The translations under genes were made by a program, and so were the position numbers. A stretch of 64,000 bases of DNA, from the NCBI RefSeq assembly GCF_900114315.1, contig NZ_FOSQ01000006.1, positions 276,661 to 340,660 of the forward strand. Direction: 5' to 3'. The notes under the pieces were generated by a model, which was not told the DNA's origin, ran no database searches, and was given only the letters and a program-made list of their open reading frames with translations. Positions within the stretch are counted from its first letter, which is position 1. Every line of letters begins with the position of its first letter. Below, piece after piece: positions 26,001 through 33,916 of this stretch. This DNA is from Falsiroseomonas stagni DSM 19981 (lineage in GTDB: Bacteria; Pseudomonadota; Alphaproteobacteria; Acetobacterales; Acetobacteraceae).

Positions 26001-26783
26001 TCAGAGGGCGTTGACGGAATGGCCGCCATCGATTGTGACGACGCTGCCCGTCATATGGGCGCCGGCCTCGCTGGCCAGCAGCAGCAGCGGGCCCGTCAGG
26101 TCATCGACGCTGCCGAGCCGGCGCTGCGGAATGCGCTTCACCATGGCCTGGCCGGCCTCGCTGGCGAAGAAGTCGCGGTTGATCTCGGTGGCGATGTAGC
26201 CCGGCGCCAGCGCGTTCACGCGGATGCGGTGGCGGGCGAGTTCGACCGCCATCTGCCGCGTCAGATGCACCAGCGCGGCCTTGGCGGCGGAATAGCCGGC
26301 GACGCCGGGGATCACGCGCTCCGCCAGGATGGAGGCGATGTTGACGATGCTGCCGCCCTTGCCGGCCGCCACCATGCGCTTCGCCACCGCCTGCCCCACG
26401 GCGAAGGCACCGCGGAGATCGACCGCCATCACCTGGTCCCAATCCTCCGCCGTGTGGTCCAGGAAAGGGCGTGTGGTGGCGATGCCGGCATTGTTGACCA
26501 GGATGTCCACCGGCCCGAAGGCGCGTTCCGTGACGGCCAGGGCATCGGCGATGGAGGCATCCTCCGTCACGTCCAGCGCCACGGCACGCGCGCCCTCCCC
26601 CAGTTCCTCCGCCAGGCCGCGCAGCGCGGCCGGCTTGCGCGCCCCCATCGCCACGCAGGCGCCCGCGCCATGCAGCACGCGGGCGAAGTGGCGGCCGAGC
26701 ACGCCGGAGGCGCCCGTGACCAGCGCGACGCGCCCGGCCAGGGAGAATGCCGCGAAGGGCGACCCAGCCCCGCTATCCGCCAT
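26001..26783 (-). CDS. Short-chain dehydrogenase/reductase
   Basis: The 260-residue classical SDR has the cofactor motif TGASGVLG, NNAG, Ser in NIASILAERV, and the YSAAK catalytic pair, ending in VVTIDGGHSVNAL. It is first gene of the minus-strand operon SDR-acyl-CoA dehydrogenase-kinase-DUF6285, the position LvaD occupies functionally (interconverting 4-keto- and 4-hydroxyacyl-CoA). The exact substrate cannot be read from the sequence. Confidence 0.9.
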   Translation of the reverse strand: MADSGAGSPFAAFSLAGRVALVTGASGVLGRHFARVLHGAGACVAMGARKPAALRGLAEELGEGARAVALDVTEDASIADALAVTERAFGPVDILVNNAGIATTRPFLDHTAEDWDQVMAVDLRGAFAVGQAVAKRMVAAGKGGSIVNIASILAERVIPGVAGYSAAKAALVHLTRQMAVELARHRIRVNALAPGYIATEINRDFFASEAGQAMVKRIPQRRLGSVDDLTGPLLLLASEAGAHMTGSVVTIDGGHSVNAL

Positions 26784-26837
26784 GCCCAGCCTCCCCGGTT
26801 CTTCCGCTGCTGGCTTCGCACCGGCGGGCGGCCCCGG

Positions 26838-27215
26838 TCAACCGGGCAGCAGCCGCCGCAATTCCGCGAGGACCGCATCCATGTCGAGCGGCTTGGAAAA
26901 CAGGCTCACCGGCGCCTCCCCGTCGCGCCGGAACGCCTCCTGCCCGCCGGCGGGCGCATAGCCCGTCATCACCACCACCGGCAGGTCCGGCCGGGTGGCG
27001 CGCAGCGCGCGGATCAGCCCCGCGCCATCCAGCCGCGGCATGCGGAGGTCCGTCAGCAGCAGGTCCGGCGGCTGGCGCGCCGCGGCTTCCATCGCCGCCT
27101 GGCCATCCGGGGCCAGCACCACCTCATACCCCTGGGCGAGGAGTTCATCCTCGATCGCCATGGCGGCCAGCCCCTCATCCTCCGCCACGAGGATCCGGCG
27201 TGCGATGGAGGCCAT
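26838..27215 (-). CDS. Single-domain response regulator (CheY-like)
   Basis: The 125-residue receiver-only protein has Glu12-Asp13, phospho-acceptor Asp56 in LLLTDLRMP, Thr84 in VVMTGYAP and Lys108 in FSKPL. There is no output domain. The ATG overlaps the stop of the upstream ethylene-binding kinase (ATGA), so it is that kinase's receiver, passing phosphate on or acting by protein binding. A much longer reading to 27881 would run antiphase through the kinase gene and is rejected. Confidence 0.9.
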   Translation of the reverse strand: MASIARRILVAEDEGLAAMAIEDELLAQGYEVVLAPDGQAAMEAAARQPPDLLLTDLRMPRLDGAGLIRALRATRPDLPVVVMTGYAPAGGQEAFRRDGEAPVSLFSKPLDMDAVLAELRRLLPG

Positions 27216-28765
27216 CAGCAGGCGACCGGCAGGGGCGCCAGCCCATCGGCGGTAGGTTCGGCGATCGCCAGGGTCATGGTGAAGCAGGCGCCCCCCTCGG
27301 GCAGGTTCGCGGCCGCGATGCCACCGCCCATCCCGCGCGCCACCGCGGCGGCCAGCGACAGGCCGAGCCCGCTGCCATGGCCCGGTTCCTTGGTGGTGAA
27401 GAAGGGATCGAAGATCGACTGGCGCAGCGCCTCCGGCACGCCCGGGCCGTTGTCCCGCACCTCGATCACCGCTTGCCGCCCGGCCTGGCGCAGGGAGACG
27501 GCGATGCGGGCCGGCGCCGCGGCCCCGGCCGCGCGGGCTTCCAGCACGGCGTCGCGGGCATTGGACAGCAGGTGCAGCACCGCCTGTTCCAGCCCGGCGG
27601 GCGTGCCCGTCACGGCCAGGGCGGCCGACGGGGCGGAGAAGGACAGCGCGATGCCATCCGGCGCGTATTGCCCATCCGCGGTCCGCACCGCGGCACCGAC
27701 CACGGCCGTGGCATCGAAGGTCTCCGCAGCCCCGGCATGCGCCGCCGCCAGGCCGCGGATGCGGCCGACCAGGTCGCCGGCCCGGCGCAGCTGGCCTTCC
27801 ACCACGCCGATCGCCGCCATCAGCCGCGCGCCCTGTTCGGTCATCACCCCCGTCGCGGCATGGCGGGCATGGCGCAGCCACAGCAGGGCGGCGTTGAGCG
27901 GCTGGCTCGTTTCATGCGCCAGGCCCGCGCACATGGTGCCGATGGTCGCAAGCCGCGCCGATTCCACCAGCCCCGCCTGCAGGCGCCGCGTCTCCGTGAT
28001 GTCGCGCGCGCTGCCGAGCAGCCGCTCCACCTCGCCTTCCGCATTGCGCATCGGCACCAGCACGGTCTGCCAGACGCGGTGGCCGCCTGGCGTCTCGGCC
28101 TCCATCTCGTAGTGCTGTACCGCCCCGGTTTCCACCGCGTGGCGCCAATGCGGCAGCACGCGTTCGGTGATGCCCGGGATGAAGCCGGCTTGCGCATCCC
28201 TTCCGACCACCTGCGCCGCCGGCAGGCCGAACAACCGTTCATAGGCGGGGTTGACGGTTTCCGTCACGAAAGCCGCGCCCTGCCGCTCCACCCGCAGCAC
28301 GAACAGCGCTTCCGCCAGGTTGGTGATGAAGGCCGCGGTCCGGGCCTCGCTGTCCAGCGCCCTCGCCTCGGCCGCGCGGCGCTCCTCGACCTCCCGCGCC
28401 AGGGCCGCCGGGCTCGGCAGCGCCAGCAGGCGGGGCAGCAGCGGCCAGAGCGTGATGGCGGTCGCGATGGAGACGGCCGCGCAGAAGGCCTTGATCAGCC
28501 CTTCCGCCAGCGGGTTCGGGTGGAACATCGTCCAGGCATGGGCCAGATGCGTGGTGCCGCAGGCGATGATGAACAGCGCGAACAGCCCGAAGATCCAGGG
28601 ATAGGCCAGGTCCCGCCGCCGCAGCGCGAAGACGACCAGCGCCGCGGGGATGGAGAGATAGGCCAGCCCCGTCCCCACATCGGACAGCAGGTGCAGCCAG
28701 GCCAGGTCAGGGTCCACCAGCATGCAGACGCCTGGCGGGGCGAGGTTCGGCGCGAAGCTGGGCAA
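27215..28765 (-). CDS. Hybrid-free histidine kinase with ETR1-type ethylene-binding domain
   Basis: The 516-residue membrane kinase starts with three transmembrane helices matching the plant ethylene receptor: Asp29, Tyr36 (AYLSIP), Phe62, Ile66, Cys69 and His73 (CGTTH) align without gaps to ETR1 Asp25, Tyr32, Phe58, Ile62, Cys65 and His69, the copper/ethylene site. A PAS domain (about 140-262), HisKA with GLAHETSQPLN, N-box HLLSNARDAV, DNGPGVP and GSGLGLSLA follow. I chose TTG 28765 because bacterial relatives share the PPGVC...W-LH lead; ATG 28723 is the alternative. It is translationally coupled to a receiver protein. Confidence 0.85.
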   Translation of the reverse strand: MPSFAPNLAPPGVCMLVDPDLAWLHLLSDVGTGLAYLSIPAALVVFALRRRDLAYPWIFGLFALFIIACGTTHLAHAWTMFHPNPLAEGLIKAFCAAVSIATAITLWPLLPRLLALPSPAALAREVEERRAAEARALDSEARTAAFITNLAEALFVLRVERQGAAFVTETVNPAYERLFGLPAAQVVGRDAQAGFIPGITERVLPHWRHAVETGAVQHYEMEAETPGGHRVWQTVLVPMRNAEGEVERLLGSARDITETRRLQAGLVESARLATIGTMCAGLAHETSQPLNAALLWLRHARHAATGVMTEQGARLMAAIGVVEGQLRRAGDLVGRIRGLAAAHAGAAETFDATAVVGAAVRTADGQYAPDGIALSFSAPSAALAVTGTPAGLEQAVLHLLSNARDAVLEARAAGAAAPARIAVSLRQAGRQAVIEVRDNGPGVPEALRQSIFDPFFTTKEPGHGSGLGLSLAAAVARGMGGGIAAANLPEGGACFTMTLAIAEPTADGLAPLPVAC

Positions 28766-28906
28766 GGGGCCGGATTCTCGTGCAGGAGGGGGAGAGTGGC
28801 GTGGTCGGCTTCCACCCCCTCCTTACCAGCAGCCCGCCGCCGACGCCCTCCGCCAAGGGGGCATCGCAACGCATCATCACGCGCGATTGAACGAATCGCG
28901 GCGACG

Positions 28907-29278
28907 TCAGCCCGGCATCAGCGACACATGCGCGGAAACGACGCGCCAGCCCTCCGGCATCCGCACCCAGGTCTGGCTCTGCCGGCCGATCCGGCCATTG
29001 CGGGAGAAGGTCGTGTTGGCCGTCGCGAAATCGCGGCCATGGGTGGTGATGACGGTCCGCACCAGCTCACGCTCCAGCCCGACCGAGGGGCGGGAGGCGC
29101 GGAAGGCCATGATCTCCTCATAGCCGTGCAGGATCTCCCCGGCGCCGTAGCGGATGGTGCGCGGGTCGTTCCAGAACAGCTCGTCCAGCACCGCGACGTC
29201 ATTCGTCACCAGCGCGACCTCGTAGCGCTGGAAGGCGGCGGTGACCTCGGCCACCACCTCGGGGATATCGATGTCCAT
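28907..29278 (-). CDS. atzH: AtzH/HpxZ-like protein (DUF3225)
   Basis: The 123-residue SnoaL-like protein has the family run [43 protein letters not shown] and [17 protein letters not shown]. AtzH is the decarboxylating amidohydrolase that rescues 1,3-dicarboxyurea in cyanuric-acid breakdown; HpxZ is its relative in the oxalurate operon. It follows atzE by 16 bases in the order atzG-atzE-atzH. The choice between the Atz and Hpx pathways depends on the wider context, where atzD and atzF homologues favour Atz. Confidence 0.85.
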   Translation of the reverse strand: MDIDIPEVVAEVTAAFQRYEVALVTNDVAVLDELFWNDPRTIRYGAGEILHGYEEIMAFRASRPSVGLERELVRTVITTHGRDFATANTTFSRNGRIGRQSQTWVRMPEGWRVVSAHVSLMPG

Positions 29279-29294
29279 CAGGCTTGGTCCTTTT

Positions 29295-30680
29295 TCACGA
29301 GGGGGGCGGGGTCGGGCAGCCGGCCAGGCCGGCATCGGCCAGGGCGGCGGCGGCGCGGAACAGCAGATCCTCCCGCCAGGGCGGGGCGACGAGTTGCAGC
29401 CCGACCGGCAGCGTGGCGCCGGCGCGGGCGGGGTCCGCCAGCGGCACGGCCATCGCCGGCAGGCCGATGGCGGAGAAGGGCTGGGTATAGACGCCGAGAT
29501 GCGGCCGCGCCGCCACCGTCGCCCCATCCACCTCCATCACCGCCGTGCCGATCGGCGGCGCGACGCAGGGCAGCAGCGGCGCCACCAGCACGTCGCACAT
29601 GTCGAAGATGCGTGACGCCGCCCGTGCCCAGGCGGCGCGCACGCGCTGGGCCTGGGTGATCCAATGCGCGGGCAGCAGGGCGCCCGCCAGGAAACGGTCG
29701 CGCGTCAGCGGATCGAAGTCATCGGCGCGACGACGCAGCGACGGCAGGTGCAGGTTCGCCCCCTCCGCCAGGGTGATCAGCATCGCCGCGGCCCGCCCCT
29801 CCGCCACCAGATCGGGCGCGATGCGGGTGGTGGCGCCGAGCACCGCCGCCGCCAGCCCGACGGGCGCCAGGGCCTCGGCGTGGCCACCCCGCTCGAAATA
29901 GCCGGCGGCGATGCCGAAGCGGATGCCCCCCAGCCCCCGCAGGCCGCTCACCGGCTCGATCGCCCTCGGCGCCTGGGCGGGGTCCGCGGGGTCCTCCCCC
30001 TGCATGGCGTCATGGACCAGCGCCAGGTCATCGAGGCTGCGCGCGAAGGGGCCGACATGGTCGAAGCTGCCGGCGAACAGATGGGCGCCGCGGCGCGACA
30101 GCCGCCCATAGGTCGGCTTCAGCCCCCAGATGCCGCAGAGCCCCGCCGGCACGCGGATGGACCCGTTGGTGTCGCTGCCGATGCCGATCGGTGTGAGCCC
30201 CGCCGCGACCGCCGCCGCCGACCCGCCGGAGGACCCGCCGGCGATGCGCGCGGGATCATGCGGGTTGCGCGTGGGCCCCGCATGGGCGTTTTCCGTGGAG
30301 AAGCCGAAGGCGAATTCATCCATGTTGGTGGCGCCGATCACCACCGCCCCGGCCGCGCGCAGACGCTGCACGGCGAAGGCATCCTGCATTGCCGGCGCCG
30401 CATCGCGCCGGATCTTCGATCCCGCGAGCGTCGGCAGTCCTTCCAGGTCGAACAGGTTCTTCACGGCCAGCGGCACGCCGGCCAGCGGGCCGGGATCGCG
30501 GCCCGCCGCGATGGCGGCATCCACCGCCGCGGCCTCCGCCCGCGCACGGTCGGCGGTGACGGCGGTGAAGCAGGTCAGCGCGCCATCCCGCGCGGCGATA
30601 TCGGCCAGCGTGGCCTCCACCACCGCCACCGCCGTCGTCGTGCCGGCGCGGATGGCCGCGGCGGTGCGGGCGGCGTTCAT
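29295..30680 (-). CDS. atzE: AtzE-family amidohydrolase (HpxY-like)
   Basis: The 461-residue amidase-signature enzyme has the Ser-cisSer-Lys triad: Lys74 (LAVKN), Ser150/151 (AGGSSGGS) and nucleophile Ser174 ([13 protein letters not shown]). In cyanuric-acid catabolism AtzE, complexed with AtzG, hydrolyses 1-carboxybiuret to 1,3-dicarboxyurea. It is encoded between atzG (ATGA overlap) and atzH, the arrangement that distinguishes it from GatA. The Klebsiella HpxXY oxalurate amidase is the main alternative. Confidence 0.88.
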   Translation of the reverse strand: MNAARTAAAIRAGTTTAVAVVEATLADIAARDGALTCFTAVTADRARAEAAAVDAAIAAGRDPGPLAGVPLAVKNLFDLEGLPTLAGSKIRRDAAPAMQDAFAVQRLRAAGAVVIGATNMDEFAFGFSTENAHAGPTRNPHDPARIAGGSSGGSAAAVAAGLTPIGIGSDTNGSIRVPAGLCGIWGLKPTYGRLSRRGAHLFAGSFDHVGPFARSLDDLALVHDAMQGEDPADPAQAPRAIEPVSGLRGLGGIRFGIAAGYFERGGHAEALAPVGLAAAVLGATTRIAPDLVAEGRAAAMLITLAEGANLHLPSLRRRADDFDPLTRDRFLAGALLPAHWITQAQRVRAAWARAASRIFDMCDVLVAPLLPCVAPPIGTAVMEVDGATVAARPHLGVYTQPFSAIGLPAMAVPLADPARAGATLPVGLQLVAPPWREDLLFRAAAALADAGLAGCPTPPPS

Positions 30681-30859
30681 GCCCGGAACACCGGGGCGGC
30701 CTCCTCCGCCTCGGTCAGGGGCACACGCTCGATCAGCGCCGCCGCCGCGACCGCGACCTTCAGCCCTGCGATCACGCCCGGCATCTGGTGCGGCGCGATG
30801 GGCAGGCCAAGGAGGGCGGCGGTGGCACGGGCGTGGGCCTCAAGGTCTTCGTCGGTCAT
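30677..30859 (-). CDS. atzG: AtzG/HpxX-like GatC-type subunit (DUF4089)
   Basis: This 60-residue protein, starting MTDEDLEAHARATAALLGLP and ending EEAAPVFRA, is the small GatC-like partner that wraps around AtzE. Size, composition and position (its stop overlaps the atzE ATG) agree with AtzG. The C-terminal APVF motif is typical. The start at 30859 follows GGAAGG. Longer readings lack family resemblance and cross the FNR box. Confidence 0.85.
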   Translation of the reverse strand: MTDEDLEAHARATAALLGLPIAPHQMPGVIAGLKVAVAAAALIERVPLTEAEEAAPVFRA

Positions 30860-30870
30860 GGGCGCCTTCC

Positions 30871-30887
30871 AGGCAAGGTCCGTGCCG
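30871..30887 (-). promoter_or_regulatory. Possible sigma-54 -24/-12 element before atzG
   Basis: On the minus strand GGCACG, four bases, then TTGC gives the GG-N10-GC spacing of sigma-54 promoters. The predicted start point would fall within a few bases of the atzG ATG, leaving almost no leader, so it may be chance. Confidence 0.3.
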
Positions 30888-30907
30888 CCATCAAGGCGGC
30901 GTGATGC

Positions 30908-30921
30908 TTGATGCCGATCAA
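30908..30921. promoter_or_regulatory. Perfect FNR/FixK box upstream of universal stress gene
   Basis: TTGAT-GCCG-ATCAA matches the full consensus TTGAT-N4-ATCAA. The centre is 63 bases from the usp ATG; at the class-II spacing of 41.5 the start point would be near 30956, leaving a 22-base leader. Universal stress genes are frequent targets of FNR/ANR/FixK proteins under low oxygen. Confidence 0.75.
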
Positions 30922-30977
30922 GGCCCGAAGACGCGCCGGCGCGCAACCTGCCCCGCCAATGGGCAAGGAGCCGCGAC

Positions 30978-31823
30978 ATGGCCTTCAAGGACCTGCTGGT
31001 GCATCTGGACGGCACCGATCACGCCATGGCGCGGCTCGACTACGCCGCGGGGCTGGCGGCGCGGCACGGGGCGCATCTGGTCGGGCTGCATGCGGTGGAG
31101 GGCGGGCTGCCCCTCGGCCTGACCTCCGACATGGGCGGCGCTTCGCTCGGCCTGCTGCTGGCGCAGTTGCGGAAGACGGCGGAGGCCGACGCCGCGCGCA
31201 TGCGCGCCGCCTTCGAGGACCGCATCCGCCGCGACGGGTTGCAGGGCGAATGGCGCGAGGCGATGGACATGCCACCGGAGGCCGTGGCGCTGCACACGCG
31301 CTACGCGGACCTCGCCGTGCTCGGCCAGCCGGAGCCCGGCAACGCCCAGGCCACGATCAATGAGATGATCCTGGAAGCCGTGCTGTTCACCGCGGGCCGG
31401 CCCGTGCTGATGCTGCCCTATGCGGGGTCGTTCACACCCACGCCGCAGACCGTGCTGGTGGCCTGGAATGCCAGCAAGGAAGCCGCCCGCGCGGTGCATG
31501 ATGCCCTGCCCCTGCTGCAGGCCGCCGACCAGGTGCGCGTGCTGGCGGTGAATCCCCGCCAGGGCATCGGTGGCCATGGCGATGTGCCCGCCGCCGACAT
31601 CGCCCTGCACCTGGCCCGCCATGGCGTCGCCGCCACGGCGCAGCACACGGTCGCGAACGAGATCCGCGAATCCGACGTGCTGCTGAACAGCGCCACCGAT
31701 CTGGGGGCAGGGTTGCTGGTGATGGGCGCCTATGGCCATTCCCGGCTGCGGGAAATGGTGCTGGGCGGCGTCACACGCGGCATCCTCGCCCGCATGACGC
31801 TGCCTGTCCTACTCGCGCATTAA
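30978..31823 (+). CDS. Universal stress protein, two UspA domains
   Basis: The 281-residue protein has two UspA-fold halves. The first starts MAFKDLLVHLDGTDHAMARL; the second keeps the ATP-binding signature GAYGHSRLREMVLGGVTRGIL (G-x2-G-x9-G-S/T-like). Such tandem Usps support survival under anoxia or starvation. The upstream FNR/FixK box points to oxygen control. Its TAA overlaps the stop of the convergent DUF6282 gene. It is divergent from atzG. Confidence 0.92.
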   Translation: MAFKDLLVHLDGTDHAMARLDYAAGLAARHGAHLVGLHAVEGGLPLGLTSDMGGASLGLLLAQLRKTAEADAARMRAAFEDRIRRDGLQGEWREAMDMPPEAVALHTRYADLAVLGQPEPGNAQATINEMILEAVLFTAGRPVLMLPYAGSFTPTPQTVLVAWNASKEAARAVHDALPLLQAADQVRVLAVNPRQGIGGHGDVPAADIALHLARHGVAATAQHTVANEIRESDVLLNSATDLGAGLLVMGAYGHSRLREMVLGGVTRGILARMTLPVLLAH

Positions 31824-32728
31824 TCGATGCCGAACAGCGCGGCGGGGTTGGTGGAGGTCATCCGCCGCAGCTCCGCATCGCTGAATCCCTCGCTCTGCAC
31901 GAGGAGAAGGTATTCGCGAAACGCCTCGACCGGCGGCGGCAGCAGGAAGACGCCGGCGTCGGAGGAGAGGATGCAGCGATCGCCCGCGGCGCGGATGCGT
32001 GGCGTGAAATCCTGGATGGTGCTGGCGGAGGAGATCTTGTGCTTCTCCTCATCCACATGGGTCAGGCCGACCTGCGTCGCATGGGTCAGGATGAAGAAGC
32101 TGAGCTCCACATAGCCGCCCAGCGCCACGATGGCGGCGATCTGGTCCGTGCTGTAGCGCGACCCGTGGGTGCGGATCCGCGTCACGCCGCGCTTCTTCGC
32201 CTCCTCCGCCAGCGCCACGGCTTCTCGGCCGGAGACATGGCCGCAATCGAACACCACGTCGCGCTCGGCGCAGAGATCCATGATGGCGCAGACGACATCG
32301 GGAACGACGTTGTTCTCCGGCACCTGGAAGGTGGTCTCCAGGAAGGCCGGGCCGCGGCCCTCGCGTTCCGCGATGTAGCGGGTGTGGTGCGTGGGCAGGG
32401 ACACGAAGCGCGCCCCCGTGCCCGGGCCGTAGCCGTAGCCGATGGCAGCCTTGGCCACTTCCAGCGTCACGCCGCCCGCCGTCGGCTGCATGATCACGCC
32501 GCCGAAGGCGTGACAGCCGAGATGCCCGAGTTCGTCATTCGCCAGCGCCGCGAAGCCCGAGGTGTTCTGGAAGTTGCACATGATGCCGATGGCCTTCATG
32601 CCGGCGGCGGCGGCCTGGCGGACGGCCTCGAACACATTGACGCTGCGGCCGTTGAGGTGCGGCGCGCAATGCACATGGCAGTCGATGGCGCCCTTCAGCA
32701 GGTGCGAGCCGGGCGGGAGGTAGGGCAT
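31820..32728 (-). CDS. DUF6282 amidohydrolase-like protein
   Basis: The 302-residue protein has the TIM-barrel amidohydrolase opening AIDCHVHCAP (HxH-type metal pair), further metal-site candidates in LPTHHTRYIAE and DCGHVSG, and a late LSSDAGVFLLPP with Asp where the superfamily has its catalytic Asp. The reaction is unknown. It is 43 bases downstream of the ABC ATPase on the same strand, so the hydrolase may act on the imported compound. Confidence 0.75.
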   Translation of the reverse strand: MPYLPPGSHLLKGAIDCHVHCAPHLNGRSVNVFEAVRQAAAAGMKAIGIMCNFQNTSGFAALANDELGHLGCHAFGGVIMQPTAGGVTLEVAKAAIGYGYGPGTGARFVSLPTHHTRYIAEREGRGPAFLETTFQVPENNVVPDVVCAIMDLCAERDVVFDCGHVSGREAVALAEEAKKRGVTRIRTHGSRYSTDQIAAIVALGGYVELSFFILTHATQVGLTHVDEEKHKISSASTIQDFTPRIRAAGDRCILSSDAGVFLLPPPVEAFREYLLLVQSEGFSDAELRRMTSTNPAALFGID

Positions 32729-32771
32729 CAGGGTGTTCCTTGTCGGGCCCCGGGGTGGGGCGGGGCGCGCT

Positions 32772-33512
32772 TCAGTGCCGCAGGATCTTCGCGGTGAATT
32801 CCTTCAGGCGCGGGCTTTGTGGCGCGTCGAAGATCTGCGCGGGTGGCCCCACTTCGACGACACGGCCCTGGTCCATGAAGACGACGGTGGTCGCGACTTC
32901 GCGGATGAAGGCCATCTCATGGCTGACGATCAGCATCGTCATCCCCTCGGCATGCAGGGCGCGGATCGTATCCAGCACCTCATTCACCAGTTCGGGGTCG
33001 AGCGCGCTGGTGACCTCGTCCAGCAGCAGGATGTCGGGATGCAGCGCCAGCGCCCGCGCGATGGCGACGCGCTGCTGCTGCCCGCCCGACAATTCGTCCG
33101 GATAGGCGTTGAACTTCGCGCCGAGCCCCACCTTCGTCAGCAGCGCGCGCGCCTCCTCCTCCACCTGCGCGGAGGGGCGCTTCTTCACCAGGGTCGGCGC
33201 GATGGCGACGTTGCGCAGCGCCGTCATGTTCTGGAACAGATTGTACTGCTGGAAGACGATGGCGAAGCGGTCCCGCGCCGCGCGCAGGCTGGCGCGGCTG
33301 GCGTAGTCCACCACCTCATCCCCGATGGTCACGCGACCCGCGCGCGGCTTCAGCAGCCCGACCAGGGCGCGCAGCAGGGATGACTTCCCCGACCCGGATG
33401 GCCCGATCAGCCCCACCACCTCGCCCTTCGCGAAGCGGAGCGTGACGTCATTCAGCACATCCGCCTTGCCGCCATAGCTGGCGGTCAGCCCATCAAGCGC
33501 GAGGAAGGCCAA
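32772..33512 (-). CDS. Polar amino-acid ABC transporter ATP-binding protein
   Basis: The 246-residue ATPase of the GlnQ/HisP type has Walker A GPSGSGKSS, Q-loop FQQYNLFQNMTALRN, signature ELSGGQQQRVAIARAL, Walker B DILLLDEVTSALDPE and the H-loop SHEM. Permease and binding-protein genes of the same importer type lie at 37.3-39.6 kb on the same strand, separated by the opposite-strand oxidoreductase operon. It is the only candidate ATPase for them in this block. Confidence 0.92.
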   Translation of the reverse strand: MAFLALDGLTASYGGKADVLNDVTLRFAKGEVVGLIGPSGSGKSSLLRALVGLLKPRAGRVTIGDEVVDYASRASLRAARDRFAIVFQQYNLFQNMTALRNVAIAPTLVKKRPSAQVEEEARALLTKVGLGAKFNAYPDELSGGQQQRVAIARALALHPDILLLDEVTSALDPELVNEVLDTIRALHAEGMTMLIVSHEMAFIREVATTVVFMDQGRVVEVGPPAQIFDAPQSPRLKEFTAKILRH

Positions 33513-33664
33513 GCCCGATCCCCCTTCCCGGTTCCATCGCGGGGAGTGTCCTTGCGCGATCCCATCGCCGTCAAGCGCGCCAGGGGGGGGGCGAGGGGGG
33601 CATGGACGCGATCGCAGGTCGCGATATGCTCACAAGCGTGGCAGATGATCTTCGCATCGCGGGC

Positions 33665-33916
33665 ATGACGCGCCCCGCACCCGTCGCCTTCACCTTCGAT
33701 GGCGTGGAACTGCGCGCGCCGGAGGGCGAAAGCCTCGCCGCCGCCTTGATCGCATCCGGTATACGCAGACTTGGCGAGGGCCTGGACCCCGCGCGTCCCC
33801 GCGCCGCGCTCTGCATGATGGGCGTGTGCCAGCAATGCCTGGTGCGCGTGGATGGGCGCCTCGCGCAATCCTGCCTCGTGCCCGTGCGCGCGGGCATGTT
33901 GGTCGCGCCGGCATGA
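33665..33916 (+). CDS. (2Fe-2S)-binding subunit of a D-hydroxyproline/opine-type dehydrogenase
   Basis: The 83-residue plant-ferredoxin-type protein holds a [2Fe-2S] cluster with Cys50, Cys55, Cys58 and Cys70 (CMMGVCQQC...C). Such small subunits (HcnA-like, LhpF-like) work with the two flavoprotein subunits encoded next. The ATG at 33665 gives the compact domain; ATG 33626 is a possible earlier start. Its stop overlaps the next ATG (ATGA). It is divergent from the ABC ATPase across a gap with runs of eight and six G. Confidence 0.85.
   Translation: MTRPAPVAFTFDGVELRAPEGESLAAALIASGIRRLGEGLDPARPRAALCMMGVCQQCLVRVDGRLAQSCLVPVRAGMLVAPA

Noticed and set aside
24034..26199. 721-codon plus-strand open frame
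   Set aside because: It lies wholly opposite the kinase, acyl-CoA dehydrogenase and SDR genes, which have full family motifs; the frame shows no recognisable domain.
26747..29659. 970-codon plus-strand open frame
   Set aside because: Shadow of the receiver, ethylene-binding kinase, atzH and atzE genes on the minus strand; composition is Arg/Pro/His-rich without motifs.
29295..30680. GatA subunit of the tRNA amidotransferase
   Set aside because: It is encoded with AtzG- and AtzH-like proteins and there is no gatB; the GSDTNGSIR motif and operon fit AtzE/HpxY.
33579..33602. G-runs of eight and six as a G-quadruplex or phase-variation tract
   Set aside because: Only two runs are present and they lie outside a coding frame; too little to support either idea.
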